NCBI GenBank assembly: GCA_016081115.2
Contig: CM071928.1
Span: forward strand, 54,753,950 to 54,817,949
DNA length: 64,000 bases
Direction: 5' to 3'
Source of the DNA: Rehmannia glutinosa
Lineage: Eukaryota; Streptophyta; Magnoliopsida; Lamiales; Orobanchaceae
Part shown: positions 33,936 to 45,340 of the stretch, one piece after another
Layout: the number at the start of each line of letters is the position of its first letter
Position numbering within the stretch: position 1 is the first letter of the stretch
Translations under genes and position numbers: made by a program
The notes under the pieces: generated by a model
What the model was told of the DNA's origin: nothing
Databases searched by the model: none
What the model saw: only the letters and a program-made list of their open reading frames with translations

Positions 33936-35590
33936 AAAAATATTTGGATCTCTATACTGCAAGTGTGCATTGTAGTTTATAGGATAATGGCAAGTAAGTC
34001 GTATTCCTTAGGGATTGAATACGAAACACTTAGGCTATATTAACCTCGTATTCTAATTTTATTGAAGTAACCGAATATCAAAATTAAAAATAAAAGAAAT
34101 GAGTTTAGAACCCCACAAATATTTTCAACAAATACGAAAGCAACCCTAGGCACATAATCTCAACATGTTTCTTCAATATTAAATCCAATCAATGTTTCAC
34201 AAAACCAATTCATGCGTTTCTATGGGTTCAATTCCTGTACTAGTTTATTCCCAATCCCGGGTGGCGCATAAATAGTAGATTAATAATAATTGAGCTCTCC
34301 CGATACATCACAACTATTACTAACTCCCAACAGATCTTTGAATTGAAATGCTCCCCACAAACAGAAGTAGTCTCCCGATACATTACCCTGTTTATGTCTG
34401 AATTTGATTTTCGTCTTGCTAGAACTCATCTCCCAGATTATGGACTAACAAGTATGACATGCAAATTATTAGCCAAATAATCAATAATTAAGAATAAGCA
34501 CTCGAATTCATAAAATAGAACACATTAAGAAAACAATGTATCAAGATTTAATATGAATCCCCAGTTTAGATTATACCCTAGGATCCGAAAGATTAGCCAA
34601 ACATTGATAACAAATTCATAGACAAACTTGAAATCAACATTGTGACATCGTTAAAGTACAGACAAGAGATCTAAACTAATAAAGAAAACCCCTTCTTGTC
34701 AGGATGGATCCTCCTTCAAAGCCTTCGAAACTCTTGTGCTTCCGTAGATGTGAAAGGCCTTGTGGTGTTCTTCGTAACCTAGCCCTCCTCTCTCAGAAGA
34801 TCTTTGATCTGTGTAATCCTGTGTATTTTAGTGTGTTGTATCTTGTATGAATGATGTAATTTCGTGCAAGCCTTGGTCCCTTTATATAGGTGCTTGGAGA
34901 GACCACTTGTAGAGTTCTGGTAGGAAAATGACACAAAAATCCGCCGTAGATGAATCGCACAGGCCATGTGGTTTCACACGGCCACTCCACACGATTGTGT
35001 GGATCAACACGGGCAGACCGTGTGGATGGTTTCTATCTCTATTTTCTCCCGAACATTTCACACGGTTATGTTACTCGCACGGGCGCATCACACGGTCGTG
35101 TCACCCTGCACGGACTGACAGTGTTCCTTGTTTTCATTCATTTTCTTCGTCTTTTCGATCTTCTCTTTGCACTAGTCAATCATGTCTGGGCCTTCCAACT
35201 GATATCTTTTCATTTAAACTCCGTTTCCTGTAAAATGTCACAAGAATACATAGTATCATGCCCTTCTAAGGAAACCAAGTAAAATACACTTAATAAACAT
35301 GCAAATGCATCAATAATGTATTAAAATAAGCCCTTAAATGCACATATACTTTACACGTATTAAAATCCCCAAAACTTAAACCATTGCTCGTCCTCGAGCA
35401 AATTAAGAAAAATAAAATCACGGGGTACAAAGAATACACAAGAACACTGTAAACATTCAATCTCATTTGACTCCATATCTAAGTAAATCATGCAATTCAT
35501 TATCAAGAAGTCATCAATCACAAGTTCGGCATAATTAATACTCTCTCAGGTACTTGACATCGCGACTCACAAGTAAATAGTGTATCGCTC
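33936..35590 (-). mobile_element. Fragment of a Tat/Athila-like Gypsy LTR region
   Basis: On the minus strand, GCTCGAGGACGAGCAATGGT and TTAAGTTTTGGGGATT (about 35400-35365) form the internal tail and polypurine tract typical of Tat/Athila elements. An LTR-like stretch follows and ends near CACTTGCAGTATAGAG. It contains a TATATAAAGGGACC promoter-like box (about 34880) and a cluster of CACACGG / CCGTGTGG words (34965-35120). No ORF. It separates LTR D from the Copia-B LTR fragment. Confidence 0.5.
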
Positions 35591-36268
35591 AACTCTCAAT
35601 CCTCAAGCCTACATTACGAAGGAAATCAATCCAACACTCACCTGTGAAGGAAAGACGACTTCAATCAGTTGAAGAGAAAACATTTGAAGAATCAAGGGGT
35701 CTACATTCCACAAAGGATTGTAGAAAGGTTCAAGTCGAACCGGTTTCAAGTTTTGGAGGGCTTCGTGATCAAATCCAAGAAGCTTGAGCAAGTGGGTAGT
35801 AGCAAAGTTGCCATGTGAAGAAAGGTCGAGTCGTCACGAGAAGCCATTTGTTTGTGTGACCAAGGCATCTCCAGACTGAGTCCCAAAGGATCAAGTCAGC
35901 TGTGTGATCAAGACTTGCATCTGGACTGATAACCACTTTGTACATTGATCAATACTTAGTGGATTCCTCCAGGAGTTGGAGAAGAGAAGAGTAGAAGAAT
36001 TACCCCATCTTCGAACCTCTATAAAATTTATTGTGTCACTTACATTTTAGCACTTTAATTACTGCATACTATTTTGATATCTGCTGATAAATTTGATGTC
36101 CATCTGATAATTAACAAAGTGCTATAATCAAGTATTAATACAAACTTAAACCAAGATTCAAGGGTGTTAAGTCTTCCGCTGAAAACATATCACAGTCGAG
36201 TTAAGTTTTAGTCAAAACAGTTGAGTTATTCTATCAACAGCTCAGTCGAGTCTGTTTAGTGGCTAATC
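35590..36268 (+). repeat. Copia-B 5' LTR fragment
   Basis: Nearly identical to 54713-55365 of the 3' LTR (TTACGAAGGAAATCAATCCA, then GGTCTACATTCCACAAAGGA). Both ends are missing: the left at the Gypsy fragment, the right where CAGTCGAGTCTGTTTAGTGG runs straight into gag sequence. Confidence 0.85.
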
Positions 36269-38060
36269 AAGGAAAATAAACTATCTGTTGCTGTACAAAA
36301 ATTTGAAAATTTTAAGATGCTTGCAGGAGAAACCTTGGATCAACTGGATGCTCATTTCACAGAAATTACCAATGAGCTATCTGCACTTGGAAAAGAATAT
36401 ACACAAAAGGAAATGTGTATGAAGATTCTAAGAAGTCTCCCAGCTGAATGGGAAATGAAAGTCATGGCCCTGAGACACTCCATGGACCTATCAAAAACAT
36501 CCAACCATGAGCTATTCTCGGATCTCAAAGCCTACGAATTTGGTGAGAAGAAAAGACCAGGAAGGAGACAGTTGTGCCCAAAGCATTTGCTCTAATAGTT
36601 AAGGATGGTAAAAGAGCTGAGGTCAAGGAAGTCATTGACCAAGAGGAGATTGCCCTGATGGTTAAAAGGTTTAACAAATTCTTTAACAAGAATTACAAAA
36701 GAGGCAAAGGTGAATCCTCCAGAAGACACTCAGCTCCCTCCAAGTCAAGGGAAGATAGGCCACCCAAAAGAACAGAGCATCAAAAGGTTGAGTATCAAAG
36801 AGCGACAATCTAAGGATGGAAAGAATGATCAAAAGGTTGAAAATCTATCTTTGGAGGCTGCAGCAACCGGTCACTATGCCATTGATTGCCCATATCTTGT
36901 AGTCAACAAATACGGGGAATGAAGAGGAAAGAAAAGTCTTGAGAGAAAGAAGACAAGAGAAAAAAAAGCGCAATGTTAGTAGAGATCACGAGAGGCAACC
37001 CAAGTCAAAAGACACATCGGATTTCGAGAGAATAATGAATCGACTACTCAAGTGACTACGAAGAAGAAGCCTTGATATGTTTAATGGCCAAATAACAATA
37101 CCAACTCCCGCCGAGAAGATGAGCTACACTCTAACTCATCTCACTCAGACACTAGCGATAGTGACTGTGACAAACACACACCTCATCACCCACTAATCTT
37201 TATGATTCATTAGGCAAAATGATGAAAGACTTTGAGCACATTAAAACCTCACACACCTTTGCTAAATGAGGAAAACAACTGCTCAAAAGCTAAAACTCAC
37301 GGTGACTAAGGAGCCGAGTACTCGAGTCACATAGCGATGGGAATAAAGAAATAAAAATTTGAAAATGCTAAGTTAATAGCAAAGATAGCTGCTATAGAAA
37401 AAAGGGAAAATGACCTCAAAAATGTGATTGCCTCATTCACTAAGGCATCTAAATCTTTGGATGATCTTATTATGAGCCAAAGAGAATGTGGAGATAAGAC
37501 AGGCTTATGATTTAATTCCTCTATGCTAAGTCAAGCTCCCAAAGTGATTTTGGAAAAAGGATCTTCAAGCAATGAAGCATCTCAAAAATCCAAAACTCCA
37601 AATGGTGCACACACATTCATTCCAAAGCACAATCACAACCAAATTGGCCTCGGTTATAAAGGAAAAGGAAAATAGCCAGCTGAGTATGCTGAAAGGACAG
37701 CTGAGAAGAAATCCAGCCGAGTTCCTCAGCAAACTCCAAACATAAAGTACTCTGTAAAGAAGAAACAGAGCTACCAAAAACCCCAGAAATTCCATAAAAG
37801 GAACACATATGATGGGAATGGTAGAAATTATCCAAGCCAAGCTGATTGGAACAATGTGAACTATCAGCAAAGACCTATGGAATACATGCCTAGATGGCAA
37901 AGGCCTAAAACTCAGCAAAGGCCATTCCAAAGGCAAAAGAGCTATCCTCAGCACACATATGCACCCAAACACTATGCACAGAGGTATCACAACTACCCAA
38001 GGAAGGCAATTGCCAAAACACATGCACAGCATACTGACAAAAAGAGAGTTGTATGAACCT
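36269..38060 (+). pseudogene. Copia-B gag, N-terminally deleted
   Basis: Begins inside gag (NKLSVAVQKFENFKMLAGE), at the position of Copia-A 12908. The region that should hold the zinc knuckle reads LEAAATGHYAIDC, so its first half is destroyed. It continues through the Ser/Asp-rich and coiled-coil segments with many small indels to the basic Q/Y-rich tail (YQQRPMEYMPRWQRPKTQQR, about 37856-38056). Non-functional. Confidence 0.82.
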
Positions 38061-38265
38061 AGAACCCCAAGCAATTTGCCAAAATTAATTATGATTATGA
38101 CACGATAGATGGCAACCTCTTAGAGTCAAATCATTTGGCTATAGGTTGGTTGGATCATCTTACAATACTAACCCCTCGGGACCCGGACAAGTATGGGTAC
38201 CTAAAACCTAATTTCTTGATTGCGAGTTCAAGGAAGCAAGTGAGTGCCAATGAACCTGGTACATG

Positions 38266-40518
38266 GATAGTGGTTGTTCCGGACACATGACGGGAAACAA
38301 GAAAAATGTCAAAATTTAAGGAAGTTAGAGGTGCAAAAGTCATATTTGGAGGAATGAAGCTCGGGGAGAAATAAGAGGCATTGGATCCATCAAGAAAAAT
38401 GGATTAGAAATTACGGATGTTGCATATGTTGAAGGCCTCAATTTCAACTTACTAAGCATAAGTCAACTTTGTGACACGGGCTATAATGTTGGATTCAATA
38501 TGGGAGTGTGCCAAATCAAGAACATGAATCTAATGAAGTAGTGCTAAAAGGATGCGAGACAAAAGAACATGTATGTGGTGGATTGGTCAATTGCAACACC
38601 AAGCACTTGTCTACTAGCAAAGAGCACAACCGAATCAAGTTGGTCGTGGCACAGAAGGTCGAGTCACACGAATTTCAAAACTATTAACAAACTTGCAAGA
38701 AGTAATCTTGTAGAAGGACTTCGGACTCGGTATACAAGAAGAAGAGTGTATGTGATGCATGCCGGATGGGAAAGCAAATCAAATCATCATTCAAAGAAAA
38801 GACATGTCCATCTTCAACAAGAATATTACACCGCTACATATGGATCTATTTGGTCTGTTGAACCAGACTAGCATAAGTGGAAAGAAATACACCTTGGTGG
38901 TAGTAGATGACTACTCAAGATACACATGGACAATTTTCATGTGTAAGAAGAAAGAAACCTGCAGAAACTACCACGGTGATGAAGAGAATCCAAAATGAGA
39001 AGAGTCAAACCATTATAAAAATAAGATCGACAGAGGAATTGAGTTTGTCAATGGTATAATAACTCGAGATTGTGTTGAAAATGGTATTGGTCATGAATTA
39101 TCTGCGGCAAGGACTCCATAGCGAGAATGGAGTTGCGAAAGAAGGAACAGAACTCTCAAAGAAGCAGCAAGGACCATGTTAGTGACGGGGCTACCAAAAA
39201 ATTTTGGGCTAAAGCAATAAACACAAACATGCTATACTCAAAATAGATGCATGATAAACAGGACAATCGACAAAGACTCCTATGAGATTTGGACGGGGAG
39301 AAAGCCAAATGTTGCATATTTTAGAATATTTGGATGCAAATGCTTCATCCATAACAATGGCAAAGACAATTTAACGGCTTTTGATGCTAAAGCTGATGAA
39401 GGTATCTTTTTGGGATACTCAGCTGAAAGCAAAGCCTACAGAGTGCTCAACAAGAGGACAATGGTTACAGAAGAATCCATCCATGTGGTGTTTGATGAGC
39501 CCAATGTAAATGGAGAAGACATTGAAGAGTCGGTGATAAGCTAATCCCTACCATGCGAAGAGTCCTATGTTGAAGTCAAGTTTGGAATTATAAACCCATA
39601 TGAAGATGAGATAGTTGAGTCTCAAAGACAGCTAGGAAATATGCAACAAAGTGATGATGAGAGAGCTGATCAAAATAACACAGCTGCAAGACGACTGAAT
39701 CCAGCTAACTTACTCGAACCTGATGTAAGGTGGCTTAGAGATCATCCACCAGAACTAATCGTTGGAGATGTTAGAGTAGGTGTGAAAACCAGATCCAGAA
39801 TTCAACAAGAAGCTATGTTCACTTGTTTTATCTCACAAATAGAACCAAAAGATGTGTCACAAGCATTGGATGACACACATTGGATTCAAGCCATGCAAGA
39901 AGAGCTGAATCAGTTTGAAAGAAACAAAGTGTGGGAATTGGTTCAAAGACCTACCCGTAAAAATGTTATTGGCACTAAATGAGTGTTCAGAAACAAGATG
40001 AATGAGGAAGGATCAGTGGTAAGAAACAAAGCAAGATTGGTAGCCAAAGGGTATTGCCAAGAAGAAGGAATAGATTTTGATGAAACTTTTGCTCCAGTGG
40101 CAAGATTGGAAGCCATAAGAATGTTTCTTGCCTATGCTGCTCACAAGAACTTCATTGTATATCAAATGGATGTAAATAGTGCATTCCTTAATGGGTTATT
40201 GGAGGAAGAAGTGTATGTTGAACAACCTCCGAGGATTTGAGCGAGAAGACTCTTGGAGATAAAGTATACAAACTCAAGAAAGCTTTATATGGATTGAAAC
40301 AGCACCAAGAGCATGGTATGATACATTATCACAATTTACGGCGAGAACGGATTCACAAAAGGCAAAGTGGATAGAACCTCTTCAAAATTCAAGATGGGAA
40401 GAGTATACTGCTTGTCCAAATATATGTGGATGACATCATCTTTGGATCCACAAACAAAGAGCTGTGTGATAAATTCTCAAATCTCATGCAAAGCAAATTT
40501 GAAATGAGCATGATGGCA
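38266..40518 (+). pseudogene. Copia-B pol, 5' part (protease, integrase, RT)
   Basis: Protease DSGCSGHMTG starts at 38266. The integrase finger (WHRRSSH..., CGWESKSNH context) is frame-broken, and the core and C-terminus (IFGCKCFIHNNG, about 39330) follow. RT includes RNKARLVAKGYCQEEGIDFD (about 40020) and YQMDVNSAFLNGLLEEEVYV, up to the YVDD region (about 40425-40435) and FEMSMMAEL, where Copia-C inserts. Many frameshifts fall at CAG/CTG sites (see findings). Confidence 0.85.
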
Positions 40519-40825
40519 GAGCTTGTTTGATACATGTTTTTATCTTAATTGTGATGATTTTACACCAAAACAATGTTTTTAATTGTTGTCCAAATACTCC
40601 AAATGATTTCAAATGGTTTCAATATTTTCCGAAGTATTTCTTCAAGTTTTATTTCAGATAAAATTGGACAACACTTTTAATGATTTTATGTTTATAAGTT
40701 TTTACTTAAAAACAAGGTTCCTAAATGTTGTCTAAATACTCCCGATTGGTTTAAAATGTTTTTACTAAATTTTCAAAGTATTTCTTGGGTTTTATTTTCG
40801 ACAAAAATTGGACAACATTTCTGTC

Positions 40826-41100
40826 TCGAGGTCAACTGGTCGCCCTATAGGGCAACCCGTACCTGAAGAGTACGTTGGAACAAAAACAATTGAGCCTGGA
40901 GTATAAAAGAGCAGGTCGACCGGTCGCCCTGGGCGTCGACCGGTCGCCCAGGGTGCAACTGGTGCCTGCAAGTTTTGGTTGAAACAGAAACTCCCGGTTG
41001 GGCATAGGGGTGACCGGTCGAACCCCACGTCGACTGGTCGCCCTATGTAAAAATGATGTGTCATTTTTTGAACTTCTATTCTGTGACGGTCGCCTATCTT
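40826..41100. repeat. CGACCGGTCGCCC palindrome cluster, 5' LTR U3 of Copia-C
   Basis: Words GTCAACTGGTCGCCC, GGTCGACCGGTCGCCC, CGTCGACCGGTCGCCC, GTGACCGGTCGAACC and CGTCGACTGGTCGCCC occur within about 220 bp, plus CCCTATAGGG. The 3' LTR has a matching but diverged cluster (46930-47240). A third cluster with three units lies internally at 45530-45592. The core CGACCGGTCG is a perfect palindrome and stands out in AT-rich surroundings. Confidence 0.8.
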
Positions 41101-41491
41101 TTGACAAAAAAATCGACCGTTTGACAATGAGACAACATTTCCTTAAAATATGGGATTGATTTCTAACAACTATATTCTTGATTTTAATTGTATTTTTCTG
41201 TAGATTTTCAATCCCCAAGAGGAGCCTATGCTTGATCAATCATCTCCTATAAATAGAGGAAGTTTTAGAGCAACCAATACTACAATAGAGATACAACACA
41301 ACAAGATACACTTCAAGCAAACACTTGTTCTTCATAGTTATTATTCTTGTTGTAATTTTGCCTAGCTTATCACTTTCACATCCTTGAGGTCTAGGCTATT
41401 TTTGATTACACTTTGCACTCATATTGTAATATTCATTATTGAGTTGTAATCTTGATTTTTGGTCATCATTCAACACAAGACATCCTTGTGA

Positions 41492-41702
41492 GTATTCTTG
41501 TAGTAAGAATACACTTGGGTGATCTAGGTGATAGGTGTTTCAAGAGTGTGGTGCTCTTGAGGTGTTGAAGAATTTGGTATTCTTAAAGATTGAAGATTGT
41601 GGTGATCTTCAAAGGTGACGTTGAAGGAAGATTGTGGTAATCTTCAAAGGGAGCTTGTGGTAATCTCCAAAGGTGGTGTTGAAGAAGAGTGTGGTGCTCT
41701 TC
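41492..41702 (+). repeat. Array of seven hairpins with TGTGGT-type loops, Copia-C 5' LTR
   Basis: Stems and loops: GTATTCT-TGTAGTA-AGAATAC (41492-41512), CAAGAG-TGTGGTG-CTCTTG (41541-41559), AAGAAT-TTGGT-ATTCTT (41568-41584), GAAGAT-TGTGGTG-ATCTTC (41592-41610), GAAGAT-TGTGGTA-ATCTTC (41627-41645), GGAGCT-TGTGGTA-ATCTCC (41650-41668), GAAGAG-TGTGGTG-CTCTTC (41684-41702). The loop is nearly constant; stems differ but stay paired. Downstream of the TATA box, upstream of the primer-binding site, so in the RNA leader. Confidence 0.85.
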
Positions 41703-41959
41703 AAGGTGTTGTAAGTTGAATTTGTATTAATTTTGGTAATTAATAAAATTCTTTTTCTTTTTGAAATCCATCCCGGATATACTGGGGTGGTAGAGGATTA
41801 GGCCCTAGGTGGGTTGAACCTCTTTATATCGACGTGTGTTACATTCCGCACCTTTATTATTGTCTTTGAGCATTCGGTTTGAAAAAGAGGGTAAAATCGA
41901 AAAGATGGAGATAATCTATTCCCCCCTCTCTAGATTATCGTAGCCGCTTGGACTTACAA

Positions 41960-41971
41960 GTGGTATCAGAG
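41960..41971 (+). promoter_or_regulatory. Copia-C primer-binding site
   Basis: TGGTATCAGAGT, one base from the initiator tRNA-Met complement, starts two bases after the LTR end (CTTACA). Confidence 0.85.
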
Positions 41972-42018
41972 TCAAACTCTTTGGCAAGCTCGTTTCATAT
42001 CGCGAGTGAAGAGGAATG

Positions 42019-43387
42019 ATCGTCGGCTACGAACGAAGCTCATCTTACCGGCACCTCCACCACCAAGCCACCTCTATTTGATTCCAAAAAAATTATATTT
42101 TGGAAAGAAAGAATGGAATGCTATCTACAAGGTTGCGGGTTCGATATTTGGAACATCATCATAAATGGAGAATTTATTCCGATGATAAACACACCACACA
42201 CCTCCAAAGGCCTCAAAGAGCTAAATTATGAAGAGAAGAAAATCATCTCCTTAAATGGTAAAGCTCTCAATATTTTATATTGTTCACTTACTTATTTGGA
42301 ATATGAACATATTGTAGGAATTCGATCGGCACATGAAGTATGGAAAAAATTAGAAGCCATTCATGAAGTATATGCAAATGATAGGAGAAACTCAAAAGCA
42401 TCTACATCTCAAAGGGATACAATGTCAAATCTAAGGAACAAGCCTCTTACAACTTCCAACTATGAAGAAGTTGAACATTGTCTTATGGGCATCGAAGAAG
42501 AAAACGAGGTATGTCTTAAACCCTCTACTTCTTATGATATTGTTATTCAAAATGATTATAGTGATTTGCAAAATGATTTTGATGATCTTCAAAATGAATT
42601 CCAAGGTTTACTTGTTAAGTACAAAATGTTTTGAAAAATGAAAAGGATAGTTTATTTACTTCCTATGAATCACTATCATGTGCTCACACCACCACACTTG
42701 ATAAGGTTAGAAACCTTGAAAAACAAAATAGTACTCTTGTTGAGGATATTAATTGCATGAAAAATGATTTATCAAAACCCAACTTGAGTACCAATAAATT
42801 GCCCAATATTGTGAATATTAATGGTTGTGATAACTTGAAAAGTGAACTTGATCATGAGCCTAATATTGCCAAGCATATGAAAAAGAATCAAGTTCCTATG
42901 CATATTAGTGATGTTACTTGCTTTTATTGCGGTAAGAAGGGTCATACGGTAAATACTTGTCGGGCTAGAAATAGCTCTAATTACTGTTGGAGACCTAAAA
43001 GTCTCAAGACTAATCCCAAAGGACCCAAGCACTTGAGGGTACCACAAAACAATGTCATTTTAGGTACTCGGCGGATTAATAATCGAAGAAAGTTCATGCC
43101 GCCAAGGAAATATCAAATGAACATCTCATTTGATCAAAGAAGGAGAAAACAAAGTCAATTTCCAAGAAGAGGATATAATCAAAAATGGGAATAACACAAT
43201 CCTTGGAAATGGCAAAGACATCATCAACAAGATGATTTCCAAAGAGAAGGCCACAATGCTTGGAAATGGAGTAATTGGAGAAGCCATCATCAACAAGATG
43301 ATTTTCAAAGGGGAAGATATCATCAACAACGGGAACGGCACAACCCATGGAAATGGCGTAATTGGTAAACCGCATCTCCCCATTTAA
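42019..43387 (+). pseudogene. Copia-C gag
   Basis: Two overlapping frames (42113-42634 and 42631-43194) give a SIRE-type Gag: KPPLFDSKKIIFWKERMECY, then LKELNYEEKKIISLNGKALN and EVWKKLEAIHE, a coiled-coil stretch (FDDLQNEFQGLL) and an intact CCHC zinc knuckle CFYCGKKGHTVNTC (about 42920-42960). A C-terminal Gln/Trp-rich repeat (WKW..HHQQDDFQR, about 43200-43375) follows in another frame, so one or two frameshifts are present. The N-terminus before 42113 is also shifted. Confidence 0.8.
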
Positions 43388-44229
43388 ATATGCATTTTAT
43401 TTAGTTAGTATGCATGTTTTTATTTGTGTCTCAATTGCAAAATGAGTTTTCAAGTATTTATTTTTTAATTAAGGTCTTCAATATATATTTGTGCTTTTAA
43501 AATATTTTTGAAAAAGAAGACCTTATATGATGTTTTTAAAACTCTTGTGCATTTTTTGTAGACTAAAGTGTGTTATCATCTCTTATGAATTTTTATGGCA
43601 TGAGCTTACTTGTGATATCTCTTAGCCTACACTTTTATCATTATGATTTGTGCTAGATTTGTTTTAAGAATTGTGTAGGATTTACATATTTTCACAAATG
43701 GCCATTTACGTCATTATTTGTCAAGAAAGGCATAAATTATCGAGGTACGTTTACTTGTGTTATTCTTACTCTTATAGACTCGATATATGTATTGCCATGT
43801 GCTTGTTTTTCATAGTATTTCATACAAGTGCCATTAAGAGGATTCTTAGATTTTTTTTTAAAAAAAAAACACTATTCGATATTTGATTGCACATATATGC
43901 TTTGTTCAAATACTTCTTTTAAATGAGGTCTCAACTATATGCTATCGAATTTTCAAATTTCAAAAGAGACCTTTTGTAGCTTTCTTAAGCTTATTTGAAC
44001 TTGCATGATTTATTAAACTCTTGATGATCTTCTAAATGCATAGTATATGTTTCTTGCTTCATGGTCTATATATATAGTGTATATTTCTACTATGCTCTTA
44101 TGCAAGATATTTTGTGATTGATGATTGAGGCATGTTTTTACAATTGAGCTACTTTTTCTTGCTTATATAAGCGATGCCGACAATGAGTTTGTCAAGTTGT
44201 GTAGATGAGAAATGAAGTACTCCAAATAT
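43388..44229. other. AT-rich internal region of Copia-C without recognisable genes
   Basis: Between gag and the integrase scrap, where protease and integrase should be, there is about 840 bp of AT-rich sequence with no conserved motif on either strand. It is probably unrelated or decayed sequence replacing the deleted 5' half of pol. Confidence 0.6.
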
Positions 44230-45340
44230 TAGTTACCTCAAAATATTTGGATGTAAATGTTTTATTATGAACACCTTAGATCAATTGGATGTCCTATGAT
44301 GAAGAAGACAAAAAGGGTATTCCGGAACAAACTCGATGACCAAGGCAACATTGGTCAAACTAAGGCGAGGTTAGTAGCTCGAAGGTATTTTCAAAAAAAG
44401 GTAATTGATTTTGATGTAACATTAGCACTCATATCACATTTAGTAGCTATTTGCATTTTACTTGCCCATTCTTGTTTTAAGAAAATTTCAAGCTTTAACA
44501 AATGGATGTTAAATCAAATTTTCTCAGTGGTTTTATTCAAGAAGAAATCTATGTAAAACAACCTTCGGGGTTTAAAATTTTTCTAGGCCAAATGAATTTT
44601 ATAAAAGGCCTTGTATGGTTTAAAACAAGTACCCCAAGTATGGTATGATAGACTTAGCTATTTTTGCTAAATGATTTTACAAGAGGGAAAGTTGATACTA
44701 CTCTCTTTGTTTTTTGAAAAAGGACAAGATTGTTTACTTGTGCATATTTATGAGAATATTTTTGGTGCTACTAATGAATATTTGTGCAAGATATATTTTT
44801 CTAAGATTGATACTAAGTGAGCTTGAGATGAGCATGATGGGGGAGCTCAATTTATTGCTTGGACTACAAATTATTCAATGCCAAGAAAATGGTTATATTT
44901 CAAAAGAACTCTTGAAGGAGTTAAGCATTAAAGAAAGAAGAACCATCTCAACCTCTATGGCTAAAGATTGACAAAGGTTGAGAAAGGCATATCGGTTGAC
45001 AAATAAATTCAAGGTATGTTTTCTTGTATTATTTCTATAGACTCAACATTCCATATGCCTTATGTCTATATGCTCGACTTCAAAAACTATCCCAACGAAT
45101 CTCATTAAAGTGTCGTTAAAAGAAATTTTCAAATATTTGAAAGACACTTCTTCTTATGACTTGTTGTATCCAAAGCTTTAACACATTCTTATTTTTCGGG
45201 ATAACAAGTCAGGTCAAAAATTTTCAAAATATGGTTCGTCATAATCGAACTAAACATATTGAGATTCGATAATTTTTCAAAGGGATTGCATGTTTAACAA
45301 AAACCTGAGATGTGTTTAATTCCGTCTCAAGGATAACTCG
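44230..45340 (+). pseudogene. Copia-C pol remnants (integrase end, RT, RNase H)
   Basis: A short integrase C-terminal scrap (KIFGCKCF-like, about 44235-44290) runs directly into RT (RVFRNKLDDQGNIGQTKARL, about 44310). FEMSMMGEL-type RT sequence appears at about 44822-44880, and RNase H scraps (IFKYLKDTSSYDLLYPK, about 45125) follow. RT and RNase H are frame-shifted throughout and much is missing, including the catalytic YVDD block as a readable frame. Confidence 0.7.

Larger units (their letters stand above)
40524..41958 (+). repeat. Copia-C 5' LTR
   Basis: 1435 bp, starting TGTTTGATACATGTTTTTAT. A TATAAATAG box at 41250-41258 marks the promoter, so U3 includes the GC-rich palindrome cluster and R/U5 includes the hairpin array. 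It lacks about 25 bp present in the 3' LTR (near 47116-47141). Confidence 0.92.

Noticed and set aside
34928..35282. Overlapping ORFs of 101 and 110 residues at the CACACGG cluster
   Set aside because: Both run through LTR sequence with repeated GC-rich words; no domain, and the LTR explains the openness.
43130..43387. Asn/Gly/Ile-rich 85-residue ORF after Copia-C gag
   Set aside because: It is the wrong frame of the Gln/Trp-rich gag repeat, which reads as WKW..HHQQDDFQR in another frame.
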